Part shown: piece by piece, positions 7,655 to 15,134 of the stretch
How positions within the stretch are numbered: position 1 is the stretch's first letter
Layout of the letters: each line of letters begins with the position of its first letter
NCBI GenBank assembly: GCA_964388235.1
Contig: CAYLXN010000011.1
Location: 1-20,581 of the forward strand
Source: CAYLXN01 sp964388235
Lineage (GTDB): Bacteria > Patescibacteriota > Saccharimonadia > Saccharimonadales > Saccharimonadaceae
Length of the DNA stretch: 20,581 nt
Reading direction: 5' to 3'
Made by a program: the position numbers and the translations under genes
The notes under the pieces: generated by a model
What the model saw: only the letters and a program-made list of their open reading frames with translations
Databases searched by the model: none
Told to the model about the DNA's origin: nothing

Positions 7655-8584
7655 ATGATAAATTATTACCAACAAGATCAAAAGTCAATCAAGCGAGTTG
7701 ACGAATTAGCTTTTAAAACGGGCTGGATTTTTGGCGCCAAAAATCACCAAAAAGAATTGCAAGCCATAGCTAACAAATACCACCTAGATCCGAATATTTT
7801 ACGCGATGTTTTGGACGTTGATGAATTGTCTCGTATTGAATATGATCAAAATCAAAACATGTATTTGTTTTTGCGGCTAATTAATTTTGAAGAAAATGTC
7901 AAAACTGTGACTTACCCTTTGTTGATTGTAATTACCGACGATATTTTGTTTAGTTTGACAACTGGATCAGCTAGTTTGGTCCAGCAGTCATTAGATAAAA
8001 AAGAATTTGCAGCTGTCGATCAGCCAGTTCAAACTCTGGTTGAATTCTTGAGGGTGGTAATTTCTGGTTACGATAAGGTGCTGCGAGAGGCGGCCAAAAA
8101 AGTCAATCAGAGTCAGGCTTTGCTCAAAAAGCACCAAATAACCGACGATGATTTCTTTTTGTTTGTTGAAATCGAGTCGCAACTGTATGATTATCAGCAG
8201 AATTTGAGCGGTATTTTAGCAGTGATTAATCGGTTGCGCGATAACGCCCATCAATTGTTTGATGACTACCAACTGGAAATTTTGACCGACCTCAGTTTGC
8301 AATTAAAACAATTGCAGACCAAAGTTGACACCAATAAGCAAAATATTTTCAGTATTCGCAAGATTCACAAAACTATTTCTGATAATTCATTGAATCAGCG
8401 AATGAAAGTCTTGACGGTTTCGACTTTGCTGTTGGCGATACCGAATATGTTTTACGGCATGTACGGCATGAACGTGGCTTTGCCATTTCAGAAGCATCCA
8501 GCTGCTTTTTTCATGATGGTGGCGGCGACTTTACTGTTGACAATTTTGTTGATCATTTTAGCTCGTAAAGGCAAAATGTTTTAA
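7655..8584 (+). CDS. corA: CorA-family divalent cation transporter
   Basis: 309 residues. The N-terminal two thirds is the soluble alpha/beta and long-helix cytoplasmic funnel. Two C-terminal transmembrane segments follow, with the signature YGMN (GMN at 271-273) at the end of TM1, then a short loop, TM2 and a Lys/Arg tail (ARKGKMF). CorA proteins form pentameric Mg2+ (sometimes Co2+, Ni2+ or Zn2+) channels in the inner membrane. There is no Shine-Dalgarno site. A consensus promoter inside arcC should give a nearly leaderless mRNA, and readthrough from the arc operon is also possible. Ion specificity cannot be read from the sequence; a ZntB-like function is an alternative. Confidence 0.9.
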   Translation: MINYYQQDQKSIKRVDELAFKTGWIFGAKNHQKELQAIANKYHLDPNILRDVLDVDELSRIEYDQNQNMYLFLRLINFEENVKTVTYPLLIVITDDILFSLTTGSASLVQQSLDKKEFAAVDQPVQTLVEFLRVVISGYDKVLREAAKKVNQSQALLKKHQITDDDFFLFVEIESQLYDYQQNLSGILAVINRLRDNAHQLFDDYQLEILTDLSLQLKQLQTKVDTNKQNIFSIRKIHKTISDNSLNQRMKVLTVSTLLLAIPNMFYGMYGMNVALPFQKHPAAFFMMVAATLLLTILLIILARKGKMF

Positions 8585-8588
8585 AGCG

Positions 8589-9761
8589 ATGATCAAAAAA
8601 CGGTTATTTATAGTCGGATTATTGCTAATTAGCTTGCTACCAATTTACTCGGTCAAGGCTGAGTCGACGCAGTCAGTCGACGTCTACGTGTTTGTCAGTC
8701 AAACTTGTTCACATTGTCAAAAACTTGAAGCTGATTTGTCGGAAAAAGCTAAAACTGATTCGTCACTCAAGCCACATTTTCTTGAGGTGACACGAAATAG
8801 TGACAATCGCCAATTAATGCAACAAACAGCTGAGAAATTAAAAACTGAAGTTTCAGGAGTGCCGTTTACCGTCATTGGTGATAAGTATTTTATTGGCTAT
8901 TCAGGCGCGGTTGAGCGGCAAATTGACCAGCAAATTAGCTATTGTCAGCAACAAAAATGCGACAATTTAGTGGGAGGTGTAGGTTCAAATCAAGAGTCAA
9001 ATCAGCAAGCAGACCAAGCGGTGGTTTCTTTGCCGGTTTTTGGCGAAATTGACAGTAAAAGCGTCCCTCTGCCGATATTGACGATAATTATCGGTTTGGT
9101 CGACGGCTTTAATCCGTGCGCAATGTGGGCGCTGGTGTTTATTATTACGCTGTTGATTGGCCTGAAAGATCGACGGCGAATGTGGGCCTACGGGGTGGCA
9201 TTTATTGCTACTTCAGCGGTGGTTTATTTCTTGTTTTTGTTAGCGTGGTTGAATGTGTTTCAGTTTATCGGTTTTGTCCGACCATTGCAGATTGTGATTG
9301 GACTACTGGCGTTGGCGATTGGCGGCTATTATTTGTATGATTATCAGAAAAAAGAAGCGGTTTGCAAGGTGACGAACGTCAAGAGCCGCCAACAATTTTT
9401 TGAGCGAATAAAACGGTCGGTCGAGACTGAGCATTTTTGGTTGGGTTTGGCGGGCGTGATAGCCCTAGCAGCGGTAGTTAATCTAGTGGAGTTAGCTTGT
9501 TCAGCTGGTTTGCCAGCGATCTACACCGCAGTGCTGACGGCTTCCGAGCTGACTAGTTGGCAATATTATGGTTATTTGCTGCTTTATGTGCTGTTCTTTA
9601 TGCTTGATGATTTAGTGGTGTTTGCTATTGCTATGAAAACTATGAAAATCGTCGCTGCTGATAGTAAGTACAGCAAGTTAAGTCGGTTGATCGGTGGCAT
9701 TTTGATGTTAATTTTAGGTGGTTTGCTAATCTTTGCTCCCCAACTGCTGGCTTTTGGTTAA
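8589..9761 (+). CDS. Secreted thioredoxin-like domain fused to a CcdA/DsbD-like membrane domain
   Basis: 390 residues. A signal peptide or anchor (1-24, ending VKA) is followed by a thioredoxin/glutaredoxin-type domain with CSHC at 40-43 and a cis-proline at GVPFTV (Pro92). A linker carries Cys119 and Cys124, then from about 160 a six-helix domain with the paired cysteines of the CcdA/DsbD family: DGFNPC (Cys177) and ELACSAG (Cys304). Such membrane domains pass electrons from cytoplasmic thioredoxin across the membrane to extracytoplasmic dithiol proteins. Here the acceptor domain appears to be built in at the N terminus. It starts 4 bases after the corA stop without a ribosome binding site, so coupling is likely. 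Its natural partner may be the DsbA-like protein encoded just downstream on the other strand. Confidence 0.85.
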   Translation: MIKKRLFIVGLLLISLLPIYSVKAESTQSVDVYVFVSQTCSHCQKLEADLSEKAKTDSSLKPHFLEVTRNSDNRQLMQQTAEKLKTEVSGVPFTVIGDKYFIGYSGAVERQIDQQISYCQQQKCDNLVGGVGSNQESNQQADQAVVSLPVFGEIDSKSVPLPILTIIIGLVDGFNPCAMWALVFIITLLIGLKDRRRMWAYGVAFIATSAVVYFLFLLAWLNVFQFIGFVRPLQIVIGLLALAIGGYYLYDYQKKEAVCKVTNVKSRQQFFERIKRSVETEHFWLGLAGVIALAAVVNLVELACSAGLPAIYTAVLTASELTSWQYYGYLLLYVLFFMLDDLVVFAIAMKTMKIVAADSKYSKLSRLIGGILMLILGGLLIFAPQLLAFG

Positions 9762-9826
9762 AACTCCCCAAAAAGCCACTTTTGCACATAACTTTTTGAC
9801 TTATCCACTACTTTTAACGCTTGTGC

Positions 9827-9855
9827 TTGAAGCAAATTAACTAGTTTGTTAGACT
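9827..9855 (+). promoter_or_regulatory. Promoter of the 31-codon small gene
   Basis: TTGAAG (9827-9832), 17 bases, TAGACT (9850-9855), preceded by TGT so also an extended -10. Transcription from about 9862 gives a leader of about 60 bases. A weak 7-bp hairpin, TCTTTTC (9866-9872) with GAAAAGA (9893-9899), lies in it. Confidence 0.45.
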
Positions 9856-9923
9856 AGGTTTCACGTCTTTTCGTACTCGTAATTAGGTCGAAGAAAAGAT
9901 TAATACAACAAAGGAGTTTTTCC

Positions 9924-10019
9924 ATGTCAATCGCAGTTCATTTTGAATCTTCGCGAACCAAAAAAATTGCAGTCGATGTGGTACCTGCCGAATGGCAGCT
10001 CTACCAAGCAAATGCTTGA
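9924..10019 (+). CDS. Predicted 31-residue small protein
   Basis: The ATG at 9924 follows a perfect AAAGGAG (9910-9916) at 7-base spacing. The frame runs 31 codons to TGA, encoding a product that begins MSIAVHFESSRTKKIAVDVV and ends AEWQLYQANA. It is soluble, with no membrane segment or signal peptide, and has a beta-strand-like first half. It has its own promoter upstream and a strong hairpin terminator 18 bases downstream, so it looks like a complete single-gene unit. The family is not recognised. The intergenic stretch 9762-9923 before it holds only this promoter and leader as far as I can see. An alternative is a regulatory RNA with an incidental short frame, but the ribosome binding site argues for translation. 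Confidence 0.55.
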   Translation: MSIAVHFESSRTKKIAVDVVPAEWQLYQANA

Positions 10020-10036
10020 TTTATCATAGACATTTC

Positions 10037-10070
10037 ATAAAATAGCCTCATTTGAGGTTATTTTATTTTG
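10037..10070. terminator. Two-way hairpin terminator
   Basis: Bases 10037-10050 and 10053-10066 pair over 13-14 bp (core GCCTC/GAGGT, flanked by A-rich and T-rich arms). The plus side is T-rich (TTATTTTATTTT), ending the small gene; the minus side is also followed by T's, ending the DsbA-like gene, whose last codons it overlaps. Confidence 0.75.
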
Positions 10071-10723
10071 GATTTGATAAATTCATCTAATTTAGCGTTG
10101 GTTGCCCAGTTTGACGAATCAATCAACTCACCTTGGTAATAAAAAGCTGGCGTGCCAGTGAGCTTGTCTTTTTCACCCAAAGTTTTATTGAAATTGATTT
10201 TGGTGGCGACTTCATCCGAAGCGTAATCGGCTTTGTATTGGTCGATATTTAAGCCTAATTGTTTGGCATAATCTTCAAAAATCTGATCGCGGCCACTAGT
10301 TTGCTTAGACCAAGAAATCTGGTTTTGGTAGAGCAAATCTGACATTTCCCAGAATTTATTTTGCTTACCAGCTGCCTCAGCCGCCGCTGCTGCAGCCTTG
10401 GAGTTTGGGTATTGAGTGATCGGGAAGTGGCGGTAAACCAAAGCCACATCTAGATCGCTATCGGCGATAAATTTGTGAATTCGTGGACCGTGTTCAGCGC
10501 AATGGACGCAAGAATAATCGCTGTATTGGACGATCACCATCTTGGCGTTTCGCTTGCCAGCTACATGGTCGGCGATATTGCCTGAAGCTTCGCTAGCCTC
10601 TAGAATTTTTGCAGTGTCAATTTCAGCAGTTTGTTTAGTTGACTGGTTTTTTTGTCCGATGATCAAGCCAGTAATAATTAAAACAGGCAGGACAATTAGC
10701 ACGATTAAAAGTTTTTTAGACAT
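10058..10723 (-). CDS. DsbA-family thiol-disulfide oxidoreductase
   Basis: 221 residues. An N-terminal signal anchor (about 4-23) and a short linker lead to a thioredoxin fold with helical insertion. YSDYSCVHC gives the active-site CVHC at 72-75; PITQYPNSKAAAAAAEAAG lies at 101-119; TGTPAF at 189-194 supplies the cis-proline loop (Pro192). This is the pattern of DsbA/BdbD-like proteins, which make or shuffle disulfides in exported proteins. The start is supported by GAAGGAG just upstream. It converges on the small gene at 9924 and lies near the thioredoxin/CcdA fusion, so both probably serve extracytoplasmic thiol chemistry. Whether it oxidises or isomerises is not decidable from sequence. 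Confidence 0.9.
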   Translation of the reverse strand: MSKKLLIVLIVLPVLIITGLIIGQKNQSTKQTAEIDTAKILEASEASGNIADHVAGKRNAKMVIVQYSDYSCVHCAEHGPRIHKFIADSDLDVALVYRHFPITQYPNSKAAAAAAEAAGKQNKFWEMSDLLYQNQISWSKQTSGRDQIFEDYAKQLGLNIDQYKADYASDEVATKINFNKTLGEKDKLTGTPAFYYQGELIDSSNWATNAKLDEFIKSKIK

Positions 10724-10780
10724 TTTTCTCCTTCAATTTATAAACTAATTTTAATATAGCTCATGGTAATTTGCAAATGA

Positions 10781-10789
10781 TGATAAAAT
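10781..10789 (+). promoter_or_regulatory. Extended -10 of the CBS-domain gene
   Basis: TGATAAAAT, an extended -10 ending 6 bases before the ATG at 10796. The transcript should begin at or next to the start codon. The 72-bp gap here also holds the divergent DsbA-gene promoter, which I cannot pin down. Confidence 0.5.
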
Positions 10790-10795
10790 AGATTT

Positions 10796-11701
10796 ATGGA
10801 AGCTTGGATGATTATTAGTCTAATTTGGTTGATGATAGTGACTCTAGTGATGAGCTGGTCGGGGATTAAGGTTGACTTTTCGGCGTTTCAACTGAGAAAC
10901 CAAGATAAGTTAACCCTTAAAGACAGCTGGGAGTTAAAAACTCGGGCTTTTTGGCTCAGTTTGCAGCTGTTGATTTTGCTAATTTTGGTAATTTTTCAGT
11001 TGCTCATGGCTTCATTTTGGCTGAAATTATGGCAATCAATGTTGTTGGCGCTTGGTTTGTTATTGCTAGCTAAAGTGCTGGCTAATTTCAAATTGGTGAT
11101 TAATTTTAGCAATAAAAATTGGCAAAAATTGCAACTAAAAACTAAAGATTATTTTCCGAATCGATTTCTCGAACGATTATTGGTGTTGAATTCAATTAAA
11201 CAAATGACTACTTTGCGGCCGAATAGTAATTTGGCTAGTGTTGAGGAATTGAAGTTTTTGCTCAAAAATTCTCAGGCCGAACTGGGCGAATTAACTAGCA
11301 AAAGTATAATTGCTAGCTTGAAATTTAATCAGCTGGTGGCGAGTGATTTGATGGTTAAGATTAAAAACACTAAAACTATCAAGCCGAATGATGTTTTGGG
11401 GCCGCTGGTAATCAATGAACTACACGAAACGGGGCAAAAATTTTTCCCAGTAATGATCAAGCAGCAGGTAGTTGGGGTGATAACTTTAAAAAATTTAATT
11501 CAGATTGGTGACTATCAAACTAAAATTGCTGAAAATTTGATGGATCGAGAATTTTTAGCGGTTAGCGAGACGGCGAGCTTGCGCCAAGTGCTTAAAAAAA
11601 TGCTGGCTCAAGAGCAAGCGGTGGCGATAGTCAGACGCAATAGTTTGGCGGTAGGGATCGTGTCGCTAGACCAAATTGTGGTCAAACTGTTGGGCGCTTA
11701 G
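10796..11701 (+). CDS. Membrane protein with degenerate CNNM/CorC-like CBS pair
   Basis: 301 residues. Two hydrophobic regions (about 4-22 and 48-92) are followed by a cytoplasmic part. From about 150 comes a stretch (EELKFLLKNSQAELGELTSKS, then SDLMVKI) that resembles the linker and first CBS motif of CNNM/CorC (HlyC) proteins, and two CBS-like halves follow (FFPVMIKQQVVGVITLKNLI; AVAIVRRNSLAVGIVSLDQIV). Classical members have a DUF21 membrane domain with three or four helices and may move Mg2+; this N terminus is short and diverged, so transport is doubtful. CBS pairs often bind adenine nucleotides. It lies 38 bp before aspS, which has its own promoter. Family assignment is moderate, function unknown. 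Confidence 0.6.
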   Translation: MEAWMIISLIWLMIVTLVMSWSGIKVDFSAFQLRNQDKLTLKDSWELKTRAFWLSLQLLILLILVIFQLLMASFWLKLWQSMLLALGLLLLAKVLANFKLVINFSNKNWQKLQLKTKDYFPNRFLERLLVLNSIKQMTTLRPNSNLASVEELKFLLKNSQAELGELTSKSIIASLKFNQLVASDLMVKIKNTKTIKPNDVLGPLVINELHETGQKFFPVMIKQQVVGVITLKNLIQIGDYQTKIAENLMDREFLAVSETASLRQVLKKMLAQEQAVAIVRRNSLAVGIVSLDQIVVKLLGA

Positions 11702-11709
11702 CTCGCCTG

Positions 11710-11718
11710 TGGTAAAAT
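11710..11718 (+). promoter_or_regulatory. Extended -10 promoter of aspS
   Basis: TGGTAAAAT, an extended -10. A start near 11725 leaves a leader of about 15 bases that carries AGAGGAG at 11731-11737, directly before the aspS ATG. Confidence 0.45.
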
Positions 11719-11739
11719 AGGGCAGAAGAAAGAGGAGTT

Positions 11740-13059
11740 ATGGACAGAACATTAGTTAAAGATTTGAATCAAAAAATCGATCAGCGGGTGCTGGTCAAAG
11801 GTTGGCTACATAAAAAACGTTTGCTGGGTGGCTTGAATTTTATTACCGTTCGTGATCGAACTGGCATCGTGCAGAGTTTGATTGAAGATAAAGACGAAAT
11901 CGAGAAACTGCGTGGCATGCAAATTGGGACGGTGGTTTATTTTGATGGCCAAGTGGTGGCTGACGACCGAGCACCAGGTGGAGCCGAACTACACGAAGTC
12001 AAAATCGAAGTCGTGACACCAGTGACTGACGAACCACCAATCGAAGTTGACAAACCAATTTTACACAAGCCAGAAAACTTAGAGAATTTATTTGAGTATC
12101 GGGTGTTAAATATCCGCAACCCGCAAGAGCAGAAAATTTTCAAAATTCGAGCTAATATCGTCCAAAATCTGCGCCAGTTCTTGACTGAGCACGATTTTGT
12201 TGAAATTGACACCCCAAAACTACTAGCCGAAGCCACTGAAGGTGGCGCCGAGGTTTTCAAGCTGGATTATTTTGATCGAGAGGCGACGCTGGCTCAGAGT
12301 CCGCAGTTTTATAAGCAAATTATGGTCGGAGCGTTTGAGCGGGTGTTTGAGATCGGTCATTCGTATCGAGCTGAGCCGAGCGCCACTTCGCGTCATTTGA
12401 CAGAACTGCAGATGCTTGATTTGGAGATGGGGTTTGTTAATTCGCACGACGAAGTTTTAAACATGGTTGGCGAGTTGGTGATGACGACTTTGCGAAAAAC
12501 TTACGAGCAAATGGCAGCCGAATTAAAATCGTTTAATGCGCCTGAATTGAAATTACCCGCCACGGCAGCCGAAATTCCACGCTTCACGGTGGCCGAAATT
12601 CACGAATTATACACCAAGAAGACTAAAATCAACACCACTGAAGAAAAAGATTTAACGCCTGATGAAGAGCGGTTTATCTCGGAACACGCTCGCAAGCAAC
12701 TGGGTAGTGATTTGGTGTTTGCGGTTGATTTTCCAGCCGTAGCAGGTAAGTTTTATCACAAATTTAATTCCGAAGAAGGTGTGGTTTATTGGGGAGATTT
12801 GCTTTATCGGGGGGTTGAAATTGCCACTTGTCCGCTACGTGAACACAGCTATGAGCAAATGGTTAAGCAAATGACTGAGGCTGGTTTGGATGTCAACGAT
12901 GATGGTTTTAAATACTATCTACAGGCTTTCAAATACGGTTTGCCGCCACACGGTGGCTGCGGCATGGGCATTGAGCGAGTAGTTCAAAAGACGATTGGTC
13001 TGGGCAATGTCAAAGAAGCCTGTCTATTCCCACGTGACATCAACCGCCTGACGCCGTAA
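11740..13059 (+). CDS. aspS: Aspartyl-tRNA synthetase, archaeal type, probably non-discriminating
   Basis: 439 residues, the length of archaeal/eukaryotic-type AspRS; bacterial-type enzymes are about 590 with a GAD insertion that is absent here. An OB-fold anticodon domain lies at about 17-95, then the class II catalytic core: motif 2 in FEIGHSYRAEPSATSRHLTE (203-222) and motif 3 in GCGMGIERVV (406-415). It charges tRNA-Asp with aspartate. In the anticodon domain GWLH puts His24 where discriminating archaeal enzymes have Trp, and ADDRAP supplies Pro79; both match the non-discriminating pattern, so it probably also makes Asp-tRNA-Asn for GatCAB. AGAGGAG precedes the ATG. Asparaginyl-tRNA synthetase is a less likely alternative. 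Confidence 0.9.
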   Translation: MDRTLVKDLNQKIDQRVLVKGWLHKKRLLGGLNFITVRDRTGIVQSLIEDKDEIEKLRGMQIGTVVYFDGQVVADDRAPGGAELHEVKIEVVTPVTDEPPIEVDKPILHKPENLENLFEYRVLNIRNPQEQKIFKIRANIVQNLRQFLTEHDFVEIDTPKLLAEATEGGAEVFKLDYFDREATLAQSPQFYKQIMVGAFERVFEIGHSYRAEPSATSRHLTELQMLDLEMGFVNSHDEVLNMVGELVMTTLRKTYEQMAAELKSFNAPELKLPATAAEIPRFTVAEIHELYTKKTKINTTEEKDLTPDEERFISEHARKQLGSDLVFAVDFPAVAGKFYHKFNSEEGVVYWGDLLYRGVEIATCPLREHSYEQMVKQMTEAGLDVNDDGFKYYLQAFKYGLPPHGGCGMGIERVVQKTIGLGNVKEACLFPRDINRLTP

Positions 13060-13165
13060 TTTGCTTTGAAAATCGGTGAAAACTATTGTTTTTTAATCTT
13101 GGTTGTGGTTAAATAATTCTATTAAGAATTTTGTAACGTGTGCTACTGAGAAAGTAATCAACAAA

Positions 13166-14338
13166 ATGAAAAAACTACTAACAAAATCTATCTGGGTAAT
13201 GGTGTTAGTCATTGGGATAATGTTTGCGGCTCCAGCGCCGCAGGCGGAGGCGCAAGGTTCTCCAGTGGCTGGCTGCATGCCTTCTCTTCAGATAGTTCTG
13301 GCTAATGGCAACGACGCCAAAGTTTCAGAAGATGGTTGTTATGTCTATCATACTGACTTTATCGATGTAGTGCACTATTATCCAGAAAAATCCGTAATTT
13401 TAGCTTATGGCGACCAGGCTCATCGCTGGTTTAGCGATATTAATCATCCAGAGAAGAATAAAATAAGAACTGATTGCCCTAAGGACATTGTAGTGCCTAG
13501 TCAAATTGATGGAGCAGAAATAAAGGGAATTACCAGTAGCGCTTTTTATAATACCGGCTTAATAAGTGTTAGAATTAGTGAAGGTATTAAATATATTGCA
13601 CCGCATGCTTTTGCTTATAATCAAATTGAGGATTTAAAACTACCCAATAGCTTAACGACGATAGATTCGTGGGCTTTCGAAGCTAATAAACTAACTCAGG
13701 TCGAAATACCAGCTGGTTTGCAAAAACTTGAAGCTTGGGCTTTTCGTCTCCAAAACCCACTTGGTGGTAGTGGCTACGATTCTATTGACACCTCTGCTGG
13801 ACTTTGTTATCAACTGTCTTTTACGCCACAGAAGAGAATCGATATGATTAATTCATCTTGGTTTGTCAATCTCACTTTAGCTGATCCAGCTAACCCTAAT
13901 AATATTTCAGCTGATACGCTACTCTACAAAGAATCAGAAACAGATTATTTTAGTGAATTAGGATCTAGCTATGATGTCAACCAAGACGGTGATACTGACG
14001 ATACTTTTTCTATGGGCGGCCATCTAATTAATGCTGGCTCGATCACCGTCAACTATCTATCTGAAACCAACAAAGAATTAAAGAAATCAGTCACGCTAAC
14101 TGGTGAGCTAGAAGACGGAACAGTATTGCAAGATTATTTAGCTAACGGCTGGCAGCAGTGGCCAGCAATAGATAATCCCTACGATCTAACTCCAGAACAG
14201 CAAGCTCAAATCCAAGCCATCCTTGATCGCTACTGGGTTGTCGGCCAACAGGTGACCGTCACCGTGCCAGACATTCTGGCTATATTACGCCAACTCCCGC
14301 CACCCGAACTGTCGACCTCACTGCTGGTGAAACTGTAG
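13166..14338 (+). CDS. Secreted leucine-rich-repeat/MucBP-like surface protein, frameshifted before its anchor
   Basis: As it stands 390 residues. I start at ATG 13166 because MKKLL and a hydrophobic stretch to APQAEAQ (about 30) form a typical signal peptide; an in-frame TTG at 13103 adds only a poor extension. Residues 105-195 hold BspA/LRR_5-like repeats (IDGAEIKGITSSAFYNTGL; SEGIKYIAPHAFAYN; SLTTIDSWAFEAN). An EF-hand-like DVNQDGDTDD lies at 270-279. From about 291 comes a MucBP-like beta domain. Four cysteines (37, 58, 104, 214) could form disulfides. After VPDI (370) the frame turns into LAILRQLPPPE and stops, while the frame shifted by one base continues the domain and adds a sorting signal. 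One missing base near 14276 explains this. The product would be secreted unanchored. Likely an adhesin or host-contact protein, by inference. Confidence 0.8.
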   Translation: MKKLLTKSIWVMVLVIGIMFAAPAPQAEAQGSPVAGCMPSLQIVLANGNDAKVSEDGCYVYHTDFIDVVHYYPEKSVILAYGDQAHRWFSDINHPEKNKIRTDCPKDIVVPSQIDGAEIKGITSSAFYNTGLISVRISEGIKYIAPHAFAYNQIEDLKLPNSLTTIDSWAFEANKLTQVEIPAGLQKLEAWAFRLQNPLGGSGYDSIDTSAGLCYQLSFTPQKRIDMINSSWFVNLTLADPANPNNISADTLLYKESETDYFSELGSSYDVNQDGDTDDTFSMGGHLINAGSITVNYLSETNKELKKSVTLTGELEDGTVLQDYLANGWQQWPAIDNPYDLTPEQQAQIQAILDRYWVVGQQVTVTVPDILAILRQLPPPELSTSLLVKL

Positions 14339-14532
14339 TTGATTTAGTTTATACTGCCGCTGCCACACCAACACCACCAACTACCACTCCTCCAATTGCC
14401 ACGCCTACAACGACATCATCCTCTGCAAAAGCCCCAAACACTGGTTTAGGTGCGGCTGTTCATCCGATATTACCAATTAGCTTGGTGCTGCTGACGGTTT
14501 CGGGGTTGGTGTTACGAAAGAAGCTTGGTTAA
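14277..14532 (+). pseudogene. Detached C-terminal part of the surface protein, with PNTG sorting signal
   Basis: This frame has no start codon of its own. It continues the upstream protein: GYITPTPATRTVDLTAGETV completes the MucBP-like domain, then a Pro/Thr-rich wall-spanning linker (ATPTPPTTTPP), KAPNTGLG, a hydrophobic helix and the tail RKKLG. That is a sortase sorting signal with PNTG in place of LPxTG. With one base restored near 14276 the whole gene, 13166-14532, encodes 455 residues. No slippery sequence is visible at the junction, so programmed frameshifting is unlikely. Confidence 0.85.
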
Positions 14533-14535
14533 GCC

Positions 14536-14564
14536 TCGAATCGCACCCAAAACAATGCTATAAT
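14536..14564 (+). promoter_or_regulatory. Promoter of the 14574 gene
   Basis: TCGAAT (14536-14541), exactly 17 bases, then perfect TATAAT (14559-14564), ending 9 bases before the ATG. No ribosome binding site. A leaderless or nearly leaderless mRNA is expected. Confidence 0.65.
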
Positions 14565-14573
14565 AAATAGACA

Positions 14574-15134
14574 ATGACGTCTAGAAAAGTTTTCGGGGTA
14601 ATCCTAACTAGTTTGCTAGTTGCTGGCTTGGCTGCTGTCCAGAGTGGTTTAGCGGTGTCCGATCCTACTTCGGGCAGTAAGGTTGATTATGGCAAGATTG
14701 TTGATAATTGCGGCCAGCTTAAAACTGAACTGAATTTGATCGAAGCCAATGGTGATCGGGTAGTTAGAGTTAATTATGGTCAGGCCTACGCTTCAGCTCT
14801 CGAAAATATTTTCACGCCGACCAACGCTCGTTTGGTGTCCAATAAGATCAACAATTCTGAAATTCTAGATTTGACCAAGGATTTTGAAACGGAATTGGTA
14901 AATTTTAAAGCCAATTATCAAAAATATAATCAAGAATTGAGTCAAATCAAAACCATTAATTGCCAAAATCAGCCTGAAAAATTTTACGATAAATTGCAGG
15001 TGGTTCGGCAGCATCGCTCAGCGGCACATAAAAACATTACCAAGCTAAATCAACTAGCCAATGATTACCAGCAGCTAGTCAATCAGTTAATTGACAAAGA
15101 AATTCACAGAAAGTCGGACCAAAATGAAAACTAA
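14574..15134 (+). CDS. Secreted helical protein of unknown function
   Basis: 186 residues, family not recognised. A hydrophobic N-terminal segment (about 6-27) looks like a signal peptide or uncleaved anchor. The rest is polar and strongly helical, rich in Asn, Gln, Lys and Leu, with coiled-coil-like stretches at about 100-135 and 145-180. Two cysteines (DNCGQL and INCQNQ) could form a disulfide outside the cell. It opens a three-gene unit: its last 11 bases overlap the next gene, which in turn overlaps trmB by 11. A consensus promoter sits directly upstream. Possible roles such as a surface or envelope spacer protein are speculation. Confidence 0.75.
   Translation: MTSRKVFGVILTSLLVAGLAAVQSGLAVSDPTSGSKVDYGKIVDNCGQLKTELNLIEANGDRVVRVNYGQAYASALENIFTPTNARLVSNKINNSEILDLTKDFETELVNFKANYQKYNQELSQIKTINCQNQPEKFYDKLQVVRQHRSAAHKNITKLNQLANDYQQLVNQLIDKEIHRKSDQNEN

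Noticed and set aside
9116..9340. 74-codon frame inside the thioredoxin-CcdA gene
   Set aside because: Alternate-frame shadow of a membrane domain with the key FNPC and ELACSAG motifs in the main frame.
9801..9809. TTATCCACT, one base from a DnaA box
   Set aside because: A single near-match with no cluster, no AT-rich unwinding region, and no dnaA or dnaN nearby; chance is likely.
13078..13094. AAAAC-TATT-GTTTTTT as a terminator after aspS
   Set aside because: Only a 5-bp, nearly all A-T stem; too weak to call.
14270..14280. Programmed frameshift explaining the split surface protein
   Set aside because: No X-XXY-YYZ slippery heptamer, no homopolymer and no obvious downstream pseudoknot; a simple one-base loss fits better.
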